64,000 bases of DNA from the NCBI RefSeq assembly GCF_008312895.1, contig NZ_VSSP01000012.1:53059-117058 (forward strand), given 5' to 3'. This DNA comes from Luteimonas suaedae. GTDB lineage: Bacteria > Pseudomonadota > Gammaproteobacteria > Xanthomonadales > Xanthomonadaceae. The position numbers and the translations under genes are program-made. The first letter of the stretch is position 1. Each line of letters begins with the position of its first letter. Under the pieces are notes generated by a model. It saw only the letters and a list, made by a program, of their open reading frames with translations. It searched no databases and was not told where the DNA came from. Positions 43,238-53,869 of this stretch are shown piece after piece.

Positions 43238-44383
43238 TCAGTTCTGGACGTTCATCTCGGTACGGCGGTTACGCGCACGACCTTCCGGATTGTCGGAACC
43301 ATCCGGGTTGGTGTTCGGCGCGATCGGGCGGCTCTCGCCGTAACCGGTCGGACCCACCAGGCGGCTGGCGTCGATGCCATTGCTGGTGACGTAGTCGTAC
43401 ACGGCGCGGGCGCGACGCTCGGACAGGCCCTGGTTGTACTCGTCGGTGCCGACCGAGTCGGTGTGACCGGCGATCTCGACGCGCAGGTCGGGGTAACGAC
43501 GCAGGATCTCGATGGCCTCGTTCAGGATCGCCACGGCATCCGGACGCAGGGTCGACTTGTCGAAGTCGAAGTTCACGCCACGCAGGTCGATGGTGACCGG
43601 AACCGCGCAACCATCCGGACCGACGGTGGTACCCGCCTGGGTGTCGGGGCAACGGTCGTCGCAGTCGTTGACGCCGTCACCGTCGCTGTCGCGATCGGCG
43701 CAGTTGTCGACCGGCGCCGGTGCCGGCGCAACCGGAGCGACCGGTGCCGGACCCAGCGGGATCACCACGCCGACCGAGGCCAGCACGTCGCCGAACCAGC
43801 TCTCTTCCTGGTTGTGCGGGTAGCCGCTCCAGTCCTGCGACCCGTTGGCCGCGAAGCTGTCGTCGTTGAAGTCGGCGCGATAGGCCACTTCGGCACGAAC
43901 GCCCACGCGCTTCTCGAACGTGGTCTGCAGGCCGACGCCGACCTTGGCGGCGAAGTTGCCGTCCTCGTTCTCGCCCGGGGAGTCCGGGTTCGGGAAGGCG
44001 TCGAACTCCTCCTCGCTGCGCTGGTAACCCACGCCGAACAGCACGTAGGGATTCCAGCCGCGGCCTTCGGCGATGAAGTGGCGACGGAAGTCGACGGAGA
44101 TGCCGTACTGGCTCCAGTTCAGGTCACTGTTGCCGCCCTGGACGCTGCCGTCGATGCTTGGATTCTGGTAGTTGAGTTCGCCGTCGATCGACCAGACCGG
44201 GCTGATGAACTTGCCCAGGCCGAGCGAGACCATCGGCGCGTCGTCGGTACGCCGATCTTCGTCCTGGAAGTTAAAACCCGCCGAACCGGTGATATACCAG
44301 CGGTCGTCGAACTCCTGCGCGTTGGCCACCTGGGCCAGGCCCAGACCTCCCAACAGCGCGGCACAGAGGAGTTTCTTTTTCAT
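43238..44383 (-). CDS. OmpA-family outer membrane protein
   Basis: A 381-aa protein tying the outer membrane to peptidoglycan. The signal peptide ends VANA-QE at residue 22. An OmpA-like eight-stranded barrel follows (about 25-212), then a Pro/Ala/Val linker, one calcium-binding type 3 repeat (DRDSDGDGVNDCDDRCPDT, about 229-247) and the C-terminal OmpA/MotB domain with NFDFDKSTLRPDA and GHTDSVGTDEYNQGLSERRA. AAGGAGC precedes the ATG by 8 bases. Codon choice and the strong terminator suggest high expression. Confidence 0.92.
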   Translation of the reverse strand: MKKKLLCAALLGGLGLAQVANAQEFDDRWYITGSAGFNFQDEDRRTDDAPMVSLGLGKFISPVWSIDGELNYQNPSIDGSVQGGNSDLNWSQYGISVDFRRHFIAEGRGWNPYVLFGVGYQRSEEEFDAFPNPDSPGENEDGNFAAKVGVGLQTTFEKRVGVRAEVAYRADFNDDSFAANGSQDWSGYPHNQEESWFGDVLASVGVVIPLGPAPVAPVAPAPAPVDNCADRDSDGDGVNDCDDRCPDTQAGTTVGPDGCAVPVTIDLRGVNFDFDKSTLRPDAVAILNEAIEILRRYPDLRVEIAGHTDSVGTDEYNQGLSERRARAVYDYVTSNGIDASRLVGPTGYGESRPIAPNTNPDGSDNPEGRARNRRTEMNVQN

Positions 44384-44545
44384 TTGTTCAGCTCCTTGAT
44401 CAAGGGGGAAAGCGTGACTGCACCTTTCTTAACGAGGCGGCAGGTCGCGCGCCTTCGTAGAATAGCCTAGGGTCAGCCGTGTGAAGACGCTGTTAACGCT
44501 AGCATAACAGTTGCCAGTCGCCAAGCTAAATGAACCTGCTCCCGT

Positions 44546-45985
44546 TCAGCTACGGTAGAGGTCGAGGAACTCGGAAACCGACAGGGTATCGAGGGCGGCT
44601 GGCTCGGCAGCCAACGCCATCAAGCGATCGGCCTGGTCCTCGGGCAGGTGGCCGCGTACGGCCGCCTCGCACTTGGCCATCAGCACCGGGATGCCCTCGG
44701 CGCGGCGTTTGCGGTGGCCGATCGGATAATCGATGGACACCGGTTCGGTGGCGCTGCCGTCCTTGAAGAACACCTGCACCGAATTGCCGATGTAGCGCTT
44801 GTCGGGGTCGAAATAGTCCTGTGTGAACCGGGGATTCTCGCGGACTTCCATGCGGTCCCGCAACGCGTCGATGCGCGGATCGGCGGCGACGTCGTCATTG
44901 TAATCGGCGGCGGTCAGGCGGCCGAAGATCAGCGGTACCGCGACCATGTACTGGATGCAGTGGTCGCGGTCGGCGTAGTTGGCCAGCGGGCCGGTCTTGT
45001 CGATGATGCGCACCCCGGCCTCCTGGGTCTCGATCACGATCTTCTCGATCTCGCCGATCCGGTCCTTGACCTGCCCGTGCAGCTGCATCGCGCACTCGAC
45101 CGCGGTCTGGGCGTGGAACTCGGCCGGATAGCTGATCTTGAACAGCACGTTCTCCATCACGTAGCTGCCGAACGGCCGCTCGAAGCTGAACGCTTTGCCC
45201 TGGAAGGCGATGTCGTAGAACCCCCAGGTCTTGGCCGACAGTGCGCTGGGGTAGCCGACCACCTGCTTGTGCACGGCGTTGATGGCGTGGGTCACCGCGC
45301 GCCGGCAGGCGTCGCCGGCGGCCCAGCTCTTGCGCGGGCCGGTGTTCGGTGCGTGCCGGTAGGTGCGCAGCACGCCGTTGTCGATCCAGGAATGCGAGAC
45401 CGCATTGACGATCTCCTCCTTGCCGCCGCCGAGCATCGCCGTGGCCACCGCCGTCGAGGCCAGGCGCACCAGGATCACGTGATCCAGGCCGACCCGGTTG
45501 AACGAGTTCTGCAGCGCATAGACGCCCTGGATCTCATGCGCCTTGATCGCCCAGCCGAGCACGTCACGCACGGTGATCGCCTTGCCCTCCTTGCGCACCA
45601 GCCAGTCGGCGACGGCCAGGATCGTGCCGAGATTGTCCGACGGGTGGCCCCACTCCGCCGCCAGCCAGGTGTCGTTGAAGTCGAGCCAGCGCACCAGGGT
45701 GCCGATGTTGAAGGCGGCCTGGGCCGGGTCGAGCTCGAACGTCGTGCCGGGGACGCGCGCACCGCCAGCGATCTCGCCGCCCGGCACCAGCGGCCCCAGG
45801 TGCTTCACGCAGTCCGGGAACTTCATCGCCAGCATCGCGCAGGCCAGCGAGTCCAGCAGCATGTAGCGCGCGGTGTCGTAGGCCTCCCGCGAATCGATCC
45901 GGGTGTCGATCACGTAGTCCGCGATGTCGACCATCGGCTGGTCGGGACTGGGACGGGTGGCGGAACGGATGTCGGCGTGGCTCAT
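44546..45985 (-). CDS. prpD: 2-methylcitrate dehydratase
   Basis: A 479-aa MmgE/PrpD-family enzyme that dehydrates 2-methylcitrate to 2-methyl-cis-aconitate in propionate oxidation. Family marks are RWLDFNDTWLAAEWGHPSDN, GVYALQNSFNRVGLDHV, KSWAAGDACRRAV and HAQTAVECAMQLHGQV. The start at 45985 gives MSHADIRSATRPS; the longer frame overlaps LysR sequence. It is separated from prpC/prpB by about 8 kb of unrelated genes. Between it and the lysR stop lies an inverted heptamer array. Confidence 0.93.
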   Translation of the reverse strand: MSHADIRSATRPSPDQPMVDIADYVIDTRIDSREAYDTARYMLLDSLACAMLAMKFPDCVKHLGPLVPGGEIAGGARVPGTTFELDPAQAAFNIGTLVRWLDFNDTWLAAEWGHPSDNLGTILAVADWLVRKEGKAITVRDVLGWAIKAHEIQGVYALQNSFNRVGLDHVILVRLASTAVATAMLGGGKEEIVNAVSHSWIDNGVLRTYRHAPNTGPRKSWAAGDACRRAVTHAINAVHKQVVGYPSALSAKTWGFYDIAFQGKAFSFERPFGSYVMENVLFKISYPAEFHAQTAVECAMQLHGQVKDRIGEIEKIVIETQEAGVRIIDKTGPLANYADRDHCIQYMVAVPLIFGRLTAADYNDDVAADPRIDALRDRMEVRENPRFTQDYFDPDKRYIGNSVQVFFKDGSATEPVSIDYPIGHRKRRAEGIPVLMAKCEAAVRGHLPEDQADRLMALAAEPAALDTLSVSEFLDLYRS

Positions 45986-46028
45986 CGGGCGGGCTCGCGG
46001 TGAAATGAGCCGGCTATTCTGCATTGCC

Positions 46029-46107
46029 GAGAAACGAGAAACTAGGAACGAGAAACGAGTAGGGCAAGCCGTCCCTCTCGTTTCTCGTTCCTCTTCACTC
46101 GTTCCTC
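46029..46107. repeat. Inverted 7-base array, GAGAAAC/GAGGAAC family
   Basis: Four direct units (GAGAAAC, GAGAAAC, TAGGAAC, GAGAAAC; 46029-46056) mirror four inverted units (GTTTCTC, GTTCCTC, TTCACTC, GTTCCTC; 46080-46107) around a 23-base spacer. It lies between lysR and prpD. The lysR stop codon (46095-46097) is inside the right half. Confidence 0.9.
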
Positions 46108-47012
46108 GCTTCCCAAGGCGGGTTCTTCCCGAACCGTTCCGCCAGGAAATCCACGAAGGCGCGCACCCGCAGCGGCACCAGGCGCCGCTGCGGCATGAGC
46201 GCATGGATGCCGGTATCGGCGATCGGGTGGTCCGGAAGCACCACCTGCAAACGGCCGGCGCGCAGGTCGTCGCAGACGTGCCAGACCGAATGCATGGCGA
46301 TGCCGAAGCCGGCGACCACCGCATCGCGCAGTACCTCGCCGTAGTTGCTCTCGAAGCGGCCGCGCACCCGGACCGTGGTCCTGCCGCCGCGGCCATCGTC
46401 CAGTTGCCAGAGATCCTGCCGCCCGCGGCTGCCGACCAGCAGCACGCAGTCGTGCCGCATCAGGTCCTCCGGCGTCCCGGGCACGCCGCGCCGGCGCAGG
46501 TAGTCGGGCGAGGCGCACAGCACGCGCCGGTTGGTGGCCAGGCGACGGGCGACCAGACTGGAATCACCGAGCGCGCCGATGCGGATGGCGACGTCGTAGC
46601 CGGCGCTCACCAGGTCCTGCTCACGGTCGTCGAGGTCGATGCTGAGCCTGATCGCCGGATGCCGCTCCAGGAACTCCGGCAGCAGCGGCGAGACGTACTG
46701 GCGCCCGAACGAGGCCGAGGTCGTGACCCGCAGGTTACCGGCGACCTCGGTGCCGGCCTGGCGCAGCCCGCCGGTGAGGGTCTCCAGGTCCTCGACCAGC
46801 ACCCGGCCCTGCTCGGCCAGCACCGCGCCCTCGGGCGTCGCGTGCAGACGCCGGGTGCTCCGGTGCAGCAGGCGTACGCCGAGCGCCTTTTCCAGCCGCT
46901 GCAGGCGTTGGCTAGCCAGCGCCGGCGACAGGTCCAGGCTGCGCGCGGCGGCACTGATCGATCCGAGATCGAGCACGCGCAGGAACAGGGCGATGTCGTC
47001 GATGCGATCCAT
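46095..47012 (-). CDS. LysR-family transcriptional regulator
   Basis: A 305-aa regulator. The N-terminal winged helix is IALFLRVLDLGSISAAARSL followed by SPALASQRLQRLEKALGVRL; the C-terminal part is a periplasmic-binding-like effector domain (GNLRVTTSASFGRQYVSPLL, then GYDVAIRIG). The last residues EARNE are encoded by a heptamer array. It is divergent from an MFS gene and overlaps a TTTCAAT-N5-ATTGAAA palindrome at its own start, so it probably controls the MFS-reductase-dehydrogenase genes. An ATG at 47021 would add three residues. Confidence 0.9.
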   Translation of the reverse strand: MDRIDDIALFLRVLDLGSISAAARSLDLSPALASQRLQRLEKALGVRLLHRSTRRLHATPEGAVLAEQGRVLVEDLETLTGGLRQAGTEVAGNLRVTTSASFGRQYVSPLLPEFLERHPAIRLSIDLDDREQDLVSAGYDVAIRIGALGDSSLVARRLATNRRVLCASPDYLRRRGVPGTPEDLMRHDCVLLVGSRGRQDLWQLDDGRGGRTTVRVRGRFESNYGEVLRDAVVAGFGIAMHSVWHVCDDLRAGRLQVVLPDHPIADTGIHALMPQRRLVPLRVRAFVDFLAERFGKNPPWEARNE

Positions 47013-47015
47013 CAT

Positions 47016-47034
47016 TTTCAATCAATTATTGAAA
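47016..47034. promoter_or_regulatory. LysR operator candidate
   Basis: TTTCAAT-CAATT-ATTGAAA is a perfect 7-bp inverted repeat of the T-N11-A type used by LysR regulators. It covers the lysR start and lies 80 bases before the divergent MFS start. Confidence 0.6.
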
Positions 47035-47113
47035 GTGATTCATCATACTTCCTGTTTCCGCGGAAGACACGACCCCCTAGGCTGCGCCCTCCTCCATCAC
47101 GGCCCCGCCCTCC

Positions 47114-48349
47114 ATGTCCGCCCTGCAAGCCGCCGCGCGACCGCGCACGCCAGCGGCGCTCTACGCGCTCACCGCCGGCGCCTTCGGCATCGGCGTCACC
47201 GAATTCGTGATCATGGGCCTGCTGCTGGAAGTCGGCACCGATCTGGGCGTGTCGCTTTCCGCCGCGGGCCTGCTGATCTCCGGCTATGCGCTCGGCGTGG
47301 TGGTCGGCGCGCCGTTGATGACGGTGCTGACCGGCCGCTGGCCACAGCGGACCACGCTGCTGGCGCTGATGGCGATCTTCACCCTCGGCAATCTCGCCTG
47401 CGCGCTCGCGCCTTCGTACGGCCTGCTGATGGCGGCACGGGTGCTGACCGCGTTCGCCCATGGCACCTTCTTCGGAGTCGGCTCGGTGGTCGCCACCGGC
47501 CTGGTGCCGCCCGAGCGCCGCGCCTCGGCGATCGCGATCATGTTCACCGGCCTGACCGTCGCCACGGTCCTCGGCGTCCCGCTCGGCACCTGGCTGGGAC
47601 AGGCGCTGGGCTGGCGCGCCACCTTCTTCGCGGTGACCGCGATCGGCGTGATCGCGCTGGCGGTGCTCGCCCGCTACCTGCCACGCGCCGCCGTGCCGCC
47701 CGGGCCCGGCGACTGGCGCGCCGACCTGCGCGCGCTGGCGCGCGGGCCGGTGCTGCTGGGGCTGCTGACCACGGTGCTCGGCTTCGGCGGCATGTTCGTG
47801 GTGTTCACCTATATCGCGCCGATCCTGACCCGGGTCACCGGCTTCAGTGAGGCCGCGGTTTCGCCGATCCTGCTGGTGTTCGGCGGCGGGCTGGTCGTCG
47901 GCAACCTGGTCGGCGGCAGGCTCGCCGATCGCCGGCTGGGACCGGCCGTGCTCGGCACGCTGCTGCTGCTGGCGGGGGTACTGGGACTGATGACCTTCGC
48001 GCTGCACGACCGGTGGCTGACCGTGGTGTTCGTCGGGCTGCTCGGCGCCGCCGCCTTCGCCACCGTGCCGCCGCTGCAGATGTGGGTGCTGTCGCGGGCC
48101 GAAGGCGCCGGGCAGAGCCTGGCCTCGAGCTTCAACATCGGCGCCTTCAATCTCGGCAACGCCCTGGGCGCATGGCTGGGCGGCCAGGCGATCGACCGGG
48201 GCCTGGGGCTGGCGTCGCTGACCTGGGTGGCGGCGCTGGTGCCGCTGGCCGCGTTCCTGGTCGCGCTGTGGGCGCTGCGGCTGGATCGCCGCCACGCCAC
48301 TGCCGCGGCGCCGCGGCATGCACTTTGCACCGACGGCGCAGGCCGCTAG
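47114..48349 (+). CDS. MFS transporter, AraJ/YdhP-like efflux type
   Basis: A 411-aa transporter with twelve predicted helices. The DHA1 signature is FGIGVTEFVIMGLLLEVGTD near residues 25-45, with motif A-like TGRWPQRTTLLALM and the motif C-like VATVLGVPLGTWLGQ. Such carriers export small molecules or sugars, and the substrate is not evident. It is divergent from lysR, followed by a hairpin and then genes for an aldo/keto reductase and a dehydrogenase, a common arrangement in which LysR controls a small oxidoreductase cluster. Confidence 0.9.
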   Translation: MSALQAAARPRTPAALYALTAGAFGIGVTEFVIMGLLLEVGTDLGVSLSAAGLLISGYALGVVVGAPLMTVLTGRWPQRTTLLALMAIFTLGNLACALAPSYGLLMAARVLTAFAHGTFFGVGSVVATGLVPPERRASAIAIMFTGLTVATVLGVPLGTWLGQALGWRATFFAVTAIGVIALAVLARYLPRAAVPPGPGDWRADLRALARGPVLLGLLTTVLGFGGMFVVFTYIAPILTRVTGFSEAAVSPILLVFGGGLVVGNLVGGRLADRRLGPAVLGTLLLLAGVLGLMTFALHDRWLTVVFVGLLGAAAFATVPPLQMWVLSRAEGAGQSLASSFNIGAFNLGNALGAWLGGQAIDRGLGLASLTWVAALVPLAAFLVALWALRLDRRHATAAAPRHALCTDGAGR

Positions 48350-48367
48350 GGCCTGTTGACAGGCCCT
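48348..48367 (+). terminator. Hairpin after the MFS gene
   Basis: A perfect 8-bp stem AGGGCCTG / CAGGCCCT with a TTGA loop starts in the MFS stop codon. No T-run follows, so termination would be weak. The GGCCTGTTGAC half also occurs near 31907 and 39983. Confidence 0.4.
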
Positions 48368-48401
48368 GATCCCTTCTCACCACCGCAACCGGAGCTTCAC
48401 C

Positions 48402-49433
48402 ATGGAATATCGCTTTCTCGGCGCCTCTGGCCTCAAGGTGCCGGCACTCGGCTTCGGTGTCGGCACGTTCGGCGGCAAAGGGCCGCTGTTCTCGGCCTGG
48501 GGCAATACCGATGCCGCGGAGGCCACGCGGCTGATCGACATCTGCCTCGACGCCGGCGTCAACTTCTTCGACACCGCCGACGTGTACTCGGATGGCGCCT
48601 CCGAATCGATCCTCGGCGCCGCGATCAAGGGCCGGCGCGACCGGGTGCTGCTGTCGACCAAGACCGGCCTGCGCGCCGGCGATGACCCGAACGCGGTCGG
48701 CGCCTCGCGCTTCCATCTGCTGCGCGCGGTGGAGGACGCGCTGCGCCGGCTCGGCACCGACTACATCGACCTGCTGCAGCTGCATGCGTTCGATGCCCGC
48801 ACGCCGGTCGAGGAAACCCTGTCGACGCTCGACGGCCTGGTGCGCGCCGGCAAGATCCGCTATCTCGGCGCCTCCAACTTCTCCGGCTGGCAACTGATGA
48901 AGTCGCTGGCCGCGGCCGATCGCCTCGGCACCCCCCGCTACGTAGCCAACCAGGCCTATTACTCGCTGATCGGCCGCGACTACGAATGGGAGCTGATGCC
49001 GCTCGGCATCGATCAGGGGCTCGGGGCCGTGGTCTGGAGCCCGCTCGGCTGGGGTCGCCTGACCGGCAGGATCCGCCGCGGCCAGCCGCTGCCGGAAAGC
49101 AGCCGGCTGCACGACACCGCCGGCTTCGCGCCGCCGGTCGACGAGGAACGCCTGTACCGCGTGGTCGATGCGCTCGATGCCGTGGCCGAGGAATGCGGCA
49201 AAACGGTGCCGCAGGTAGCGCTGAACTGGCTGCTGCGACGCCCCACGGTGTCAACGGTGCTGGTCGGCGCCCGCAACGAGGCGCAACTGCGGCAGAACCT
49301 CGGTGCGGTCGGGTGGGCGCTGACGCCGGAACAGGTCGCGCGCCTCGATACCGCCAGCACGGTGACACCACCCTATCCCTACTACCCTTACTGGAACGGG
49401 CAGTTCGCCGAACGCAGCCCGGTGCCAGTCTGA
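48402..49433 (+). CDS. Aldo/keto reductase
   Basis: A 343-aa NADPH-linked (beta/alpha)8-barrel reductase. The catalytic tetrad is visible: Asp and Tyr in NFFDTADVYSDGASE, Lys in LLSTKTGL and His in DLLQLHAFD. The NADP-binding end has TVLVGARNEAQLRQNLGA. GGAG precedes the ATG. It is 22 bases before the dehydrogenase gene, so the two are one transcriptional unit. Substrate unknown. Confidence 0.93.
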   Translation: MEYRFLGASGLKVPALGFGVGTFGGKGPLFSAWGNTDAAEATRLIDICLDAGVNFFDTADVYSDGASESILGAAIKGRRDRVLLSTKTGLRAGDDPNAVGASRFHLLRAVEDALRRLGTDYIDLLQLHAFDARTPVEETLSTLDGLVRAGKIRYLGASNFSGWQLMKSLAAADRLGTPRYVANQAYYSLIGRDYEWELMPLGIDQGLGAVVWSPLGWGRLTGRIRRGQPLPESSRLHDTAGFAPPVDEERLYRVVDALDAVAEECGKTVPQVALNWLLRRPTVSTVLVGARNEAQLRQNLGAVGWALTPEQVARLDTASTVTPPYPYYPYWNGQFAERSPVPV

Positions 49434-49455
49434 TCGTTTCCTTACGGAGTCTGCC

Positions 49456-50472
49456 ATGAAAGCCATCGCCCTCACCCGCTACCTGCCCATCGACGATCCG
49501 CAGTCGCTGATCGATGTCGAGCTGCCCAGGCCAGAGGCCGCTGGCCATGACCTGCTGGTGCGGGTGGAGGCGGTATCGGTCAATCCGGTCGATACCAAGG
49601 TGCGCGCACCGAAGTCGCAGGTGGAGGCGCAACCGAAAGTGCTCGGCTATGACGCCGCCGGCGTGGTCGAGGCGGTCGGCGACCAAGTCACCCGCTTCGC
49701 GCCCGGCGACGCCGTCTACTACGCCGGCGACATCACCCGCCCCGGCAGCAACGCCGAGTTCCAGCTGGTCGACGAGCGCCTGGCCGGCGGCAAGCCCGGA
49801 TCGCTGGAATTCGCCGATGCCGCGGCACTGCCGCTGACCGCGCTCACCGCCTGGGAACTGCTGTTCGAGCGCATGCCCTACGCGTTCGACAGCGGCGGCG
49901 AGGGCAAGACGTTGCTGGTGATCGCCGGCGCCGGCGGCGTCGGCTCGATCGCGATCCAGCTGGCGCGGCTGGCCGGCTTCACCGTCGTCGCCACCGCGTC
50001 ACGCAAGGAGACGATCGACTGGTGCCGGAAGCTGGGCGCGCATCACGTGATCGACCATCGCCAGCCGCTGGCCGAGCAGATCGGCAAACTCGGCTTCGAT
50101 CACGTCGATGCCGCGATCAACCTCGCCGACACCGACCGCTACTGGGAGCCGCTGGGTGAACTGGTGGCGCCGCAGGGACACGTCGGCCTGATCGTCGAAC
50201 CCGAAAGCGCCTTGAAGATCGGCGATCCCTACAAGGCCAAGTGCATCGGCATCCACTGGGAGATGATGTTCGCGCGCGCGCTCTTTCGCACGCCCGACAT
50301 GGGCGAGCAGGGCCGGATCCTCGATCGCGTCGGCGGGCTGGTGGATGCCGGCAAACTGCGCGGCACCCGCAGCGAGACCCTCGGGCCGATCACCGCCGCC
50401 AATCTGCGCGAAGCGCATCGCCGGCTGGAATCCGGCAGCACGATCGGCAAGCTGGTGCTGGCGGGTTGGTAG
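49456..50472 (+). CDS. Zinc-type alcohol dehydrogenase-like / quinone oxidoreductase
   Basis: A 338-aa medium-chain dehydrogenase/reductase of the ZADH1/quinone-oxidoreductase branch. It has SVNPVDTKVRAP in place of the catalytic zinc-binding motif, VLGYDAAGVVEAVG, and the NADPH loop LLVIAGAGGVGSIAIQLARL. The Cys ligands of true zinc alcohol dehydrogenases are missing. GGAG precedes the ATG. It is co-transcribed with the aldo/keto reductase and followed immediately by a GGGAATG array. Confidence 0.9.
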   Translation: MKAIALTRYLPIDDPQSLIDVELPRPEAAGHDLLVRVEAVSVNPVDTKVRAPKSQVEAQPKVLGYDAAGVVEAVGDQVTRFAPGDAVYYAGDITRPGSNAEFQLVDERLAGGKPGSLEFADAAALPLTALTAWELLFERMPYAFDSGGEGKTLLVIAGAGGVGSIAIQLARLAGFTVVATASRKETIDWCRKLGAHHVIDHRQPLAEQIGKLGFDHVDAAINLADTDRYWEPLGELVAPQGHVGLIVEPESALKIGDPYKAKCIGIHWEMMFARALFRTPDMGEQGRILDRVGGLVDAGKLRGTRSETLGPITAANLREAHRRLESGSTIGKLVLAGW

Positions 50473-50474
50473 CA

Positions 50475-50565
50475 GGGAATCGGGAATGGGGAATGGGGAA
50501 TGGGGAATGGGGAATGGGGAATGGGGAATGGGGAATGGGGAATGGGGAATGGGGAATGGGGAATG
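50475..50565. repeat. Tandem 7-base array, 13 units of GGGAATG
   Basis: One GGGAATC and twelve perfect GGGAATG units run from 3 bases after the dehydrogenase stop codon. Perfect identity suggests recent slippage or turnover and probable length variation between strains. The related array at 30142-30190 uses GGGAATC on the opposite strand. Confidence 0.95.
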
Positions 50566-50599
50566 GGGACAGCATCGCGGTCGCCGGCAGCCTGTCAAC

Positions 50600-50702
50600 C
50601 GTCATCCCGGCGAAGGCCGGGATCCATCTTGACGGTTGCTTCGAAAGCAAATGGATCCGGCTTGAGCAGCCATTCGGCTGATAAAAGCCGCCGGGGATGA
50701 CG
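50600..50702. repeat. Palindromic GTCATCCCGG element
   Basis: The left arm CGTCATCCCGGCGAAGGCCG and the right end CCGGGGATGACG are inverted, with ATCCATCTTGACGG and TGGATCC inside. It is preceded by GCCTGTCAACCGTCA, shared with 29981-29995. With the array it fills the 324-base gap before fadH. Confidence 0.75.
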
Positions 50703-50712
50703 ACACGGATGA

Positions 50713-52848
<2,136 letters not shown>

Positions 52849-53176
52849 CCGCGACGTCGGACGTGCTGCGTCGCAGCAAGTGGCTGATACGAATCGGGAT
52901 TCCGATCAAGCCATTGCGGCCACCCTATTCAGGGTTGGTTCGGAAAGCGCCCGCTACCGTGCGCCCACCTTTCCCGCCGGACTGAATACGGCGGGCCCGG
53001 CCAGGGTCTTCCCGCCCGGCCGCCGGGGCGAAAGCGCCATAGAGCCGCTGCCCTTCTTGTCGCGAACCATCGCGAGCATCCGACGCGGATGCACCCATTC
53101 GCCATGCCGGACCACGCCACACCGCTACCGAAGCAGTGCGGAGGAACGGCGCAACGGAGCAAGGAGTCCGAACCCG
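52849..53176. other. Intergenic region before the cell wall hydrolase gene
   Basis: These 328 bases hold no frame with a start signal or recognisable product. The AAGGAG ribosome site of the next gene lies at 53161-53166. I see no clear promoter. Confidence 0.5.
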
Positions 53177-53635
53177 ATGAAGCTGGACTGGATCCTCTGG
53201 CTGGCCTCGATCCTGCCGCAACCCGCGGCCGATTCGCTGTGCCTGAGCACCACCCTGTACCTGGAAGCGCGCGACCAGTCGCCGCGCGGCCAGCAGGCCG
53301 TGGCCGAGGTGGCACTGCGCCGCCAGGACAGCGGCCTGTGGGGCGATTCGATGTGCGAGGTGGTCACGGCGCGCAAGCAGTTCGCGCCGGGCATCGTGTC
53401 GCCGCGCACACGGCTGCGCAATGCCGACGCGTGGTCGCGCGCGGTCACCATCGCGATCGAGTCCGAGCGCAACTGGGCCTTGCCGGCCGGCGAGCGCAAG
53501 GAGATCGTGCCCGGCGCCAGCCACTTCCTCGCGCACAACATCGCCAGCCCGAGCTGGCGCAACGCCTACCAGGTGGCGACGATCGGCGATCACACCTTCC
53601 TGCGGGTGCAGCGGTTGAAGCCGCGCGGGTCGTAA
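53177..53635 (+). CDS. Cell wall hydrolase, SleB/Hydrolase_2 type
   Basis: A 152-aa protein with the SleB-like domain: LCLSTTLYLEARDQSPRGQQ holds the likely catalytic Glu in TLYLEARDQS, followed by AVAEVALRRQDSG and a C-terminal GASHFLAH. SleB-type enzymes cleave peptidoglycan glycan strands as lytic transglycosylases. A short hydrophobic N-terminus (DWILWLASILPQPAADSL) may act as a signal. AAGGAG lies ten bases upstream. A terminator follows at 53661. Confidence 0.82.
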   Translation: MKLDWILWLASILPQPAADSLCLSTTLYLEARDQSPRGQQAVAEVALRRQDSGLWGDSMCEVVTARKQFAPGIVSPRTRLRNADAWSRAVTIAIESERNWALPAGERKEIVPGASHFLAHNIASPSWRNAYQVATIGDHTFLRVQRLKPRGS

Positions 53636-53660
53636 CGGACGCATGACCGCCACGGAAGAG

Positions 53661-53682
53661 GCCGCGCGATGCGCGGCTTTTT
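53661..53682 (+). terminator. Rho-independent terminator after the cell wall hydrolase gene
   Basis: A perfect stem GCCGCGC / GCGCGGC with a 3-base loop is followed by TTTTT. Confidence 0.9.
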
Positions 53683-53869
53683 CATGGTCATCGATTATCC
53701 GGCCTTGGCCATCACTACGCTCCGCGTTCGGGAAGAGGCACGCTGGTGCTCCGCTGGCGAACGCGCGTGGTGCACGCAGCGGACCCAAGGGCAAAGCACA
53801 ATGCGGGAGCCGGCCAAGCTTGGGCGGCTTGCTGCAAGCGGCGGAAGATCCCTTCTCCCTCACCCCATC

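Noticed and set aside
31905..48365. GGCCTGTTGAC recurring near 31907, 39983 and 48349 as a regulatory site
   Set aside because: It occurs in different orientations relative to genes, without constant spacing to a start; only the 48348 copy forms a hairpin, so it was kept there as a weak terminator.
50475..50565. CRISPR array
   Set aside because: The unit is only 7 bases with no spacers, and no cas genes are present.
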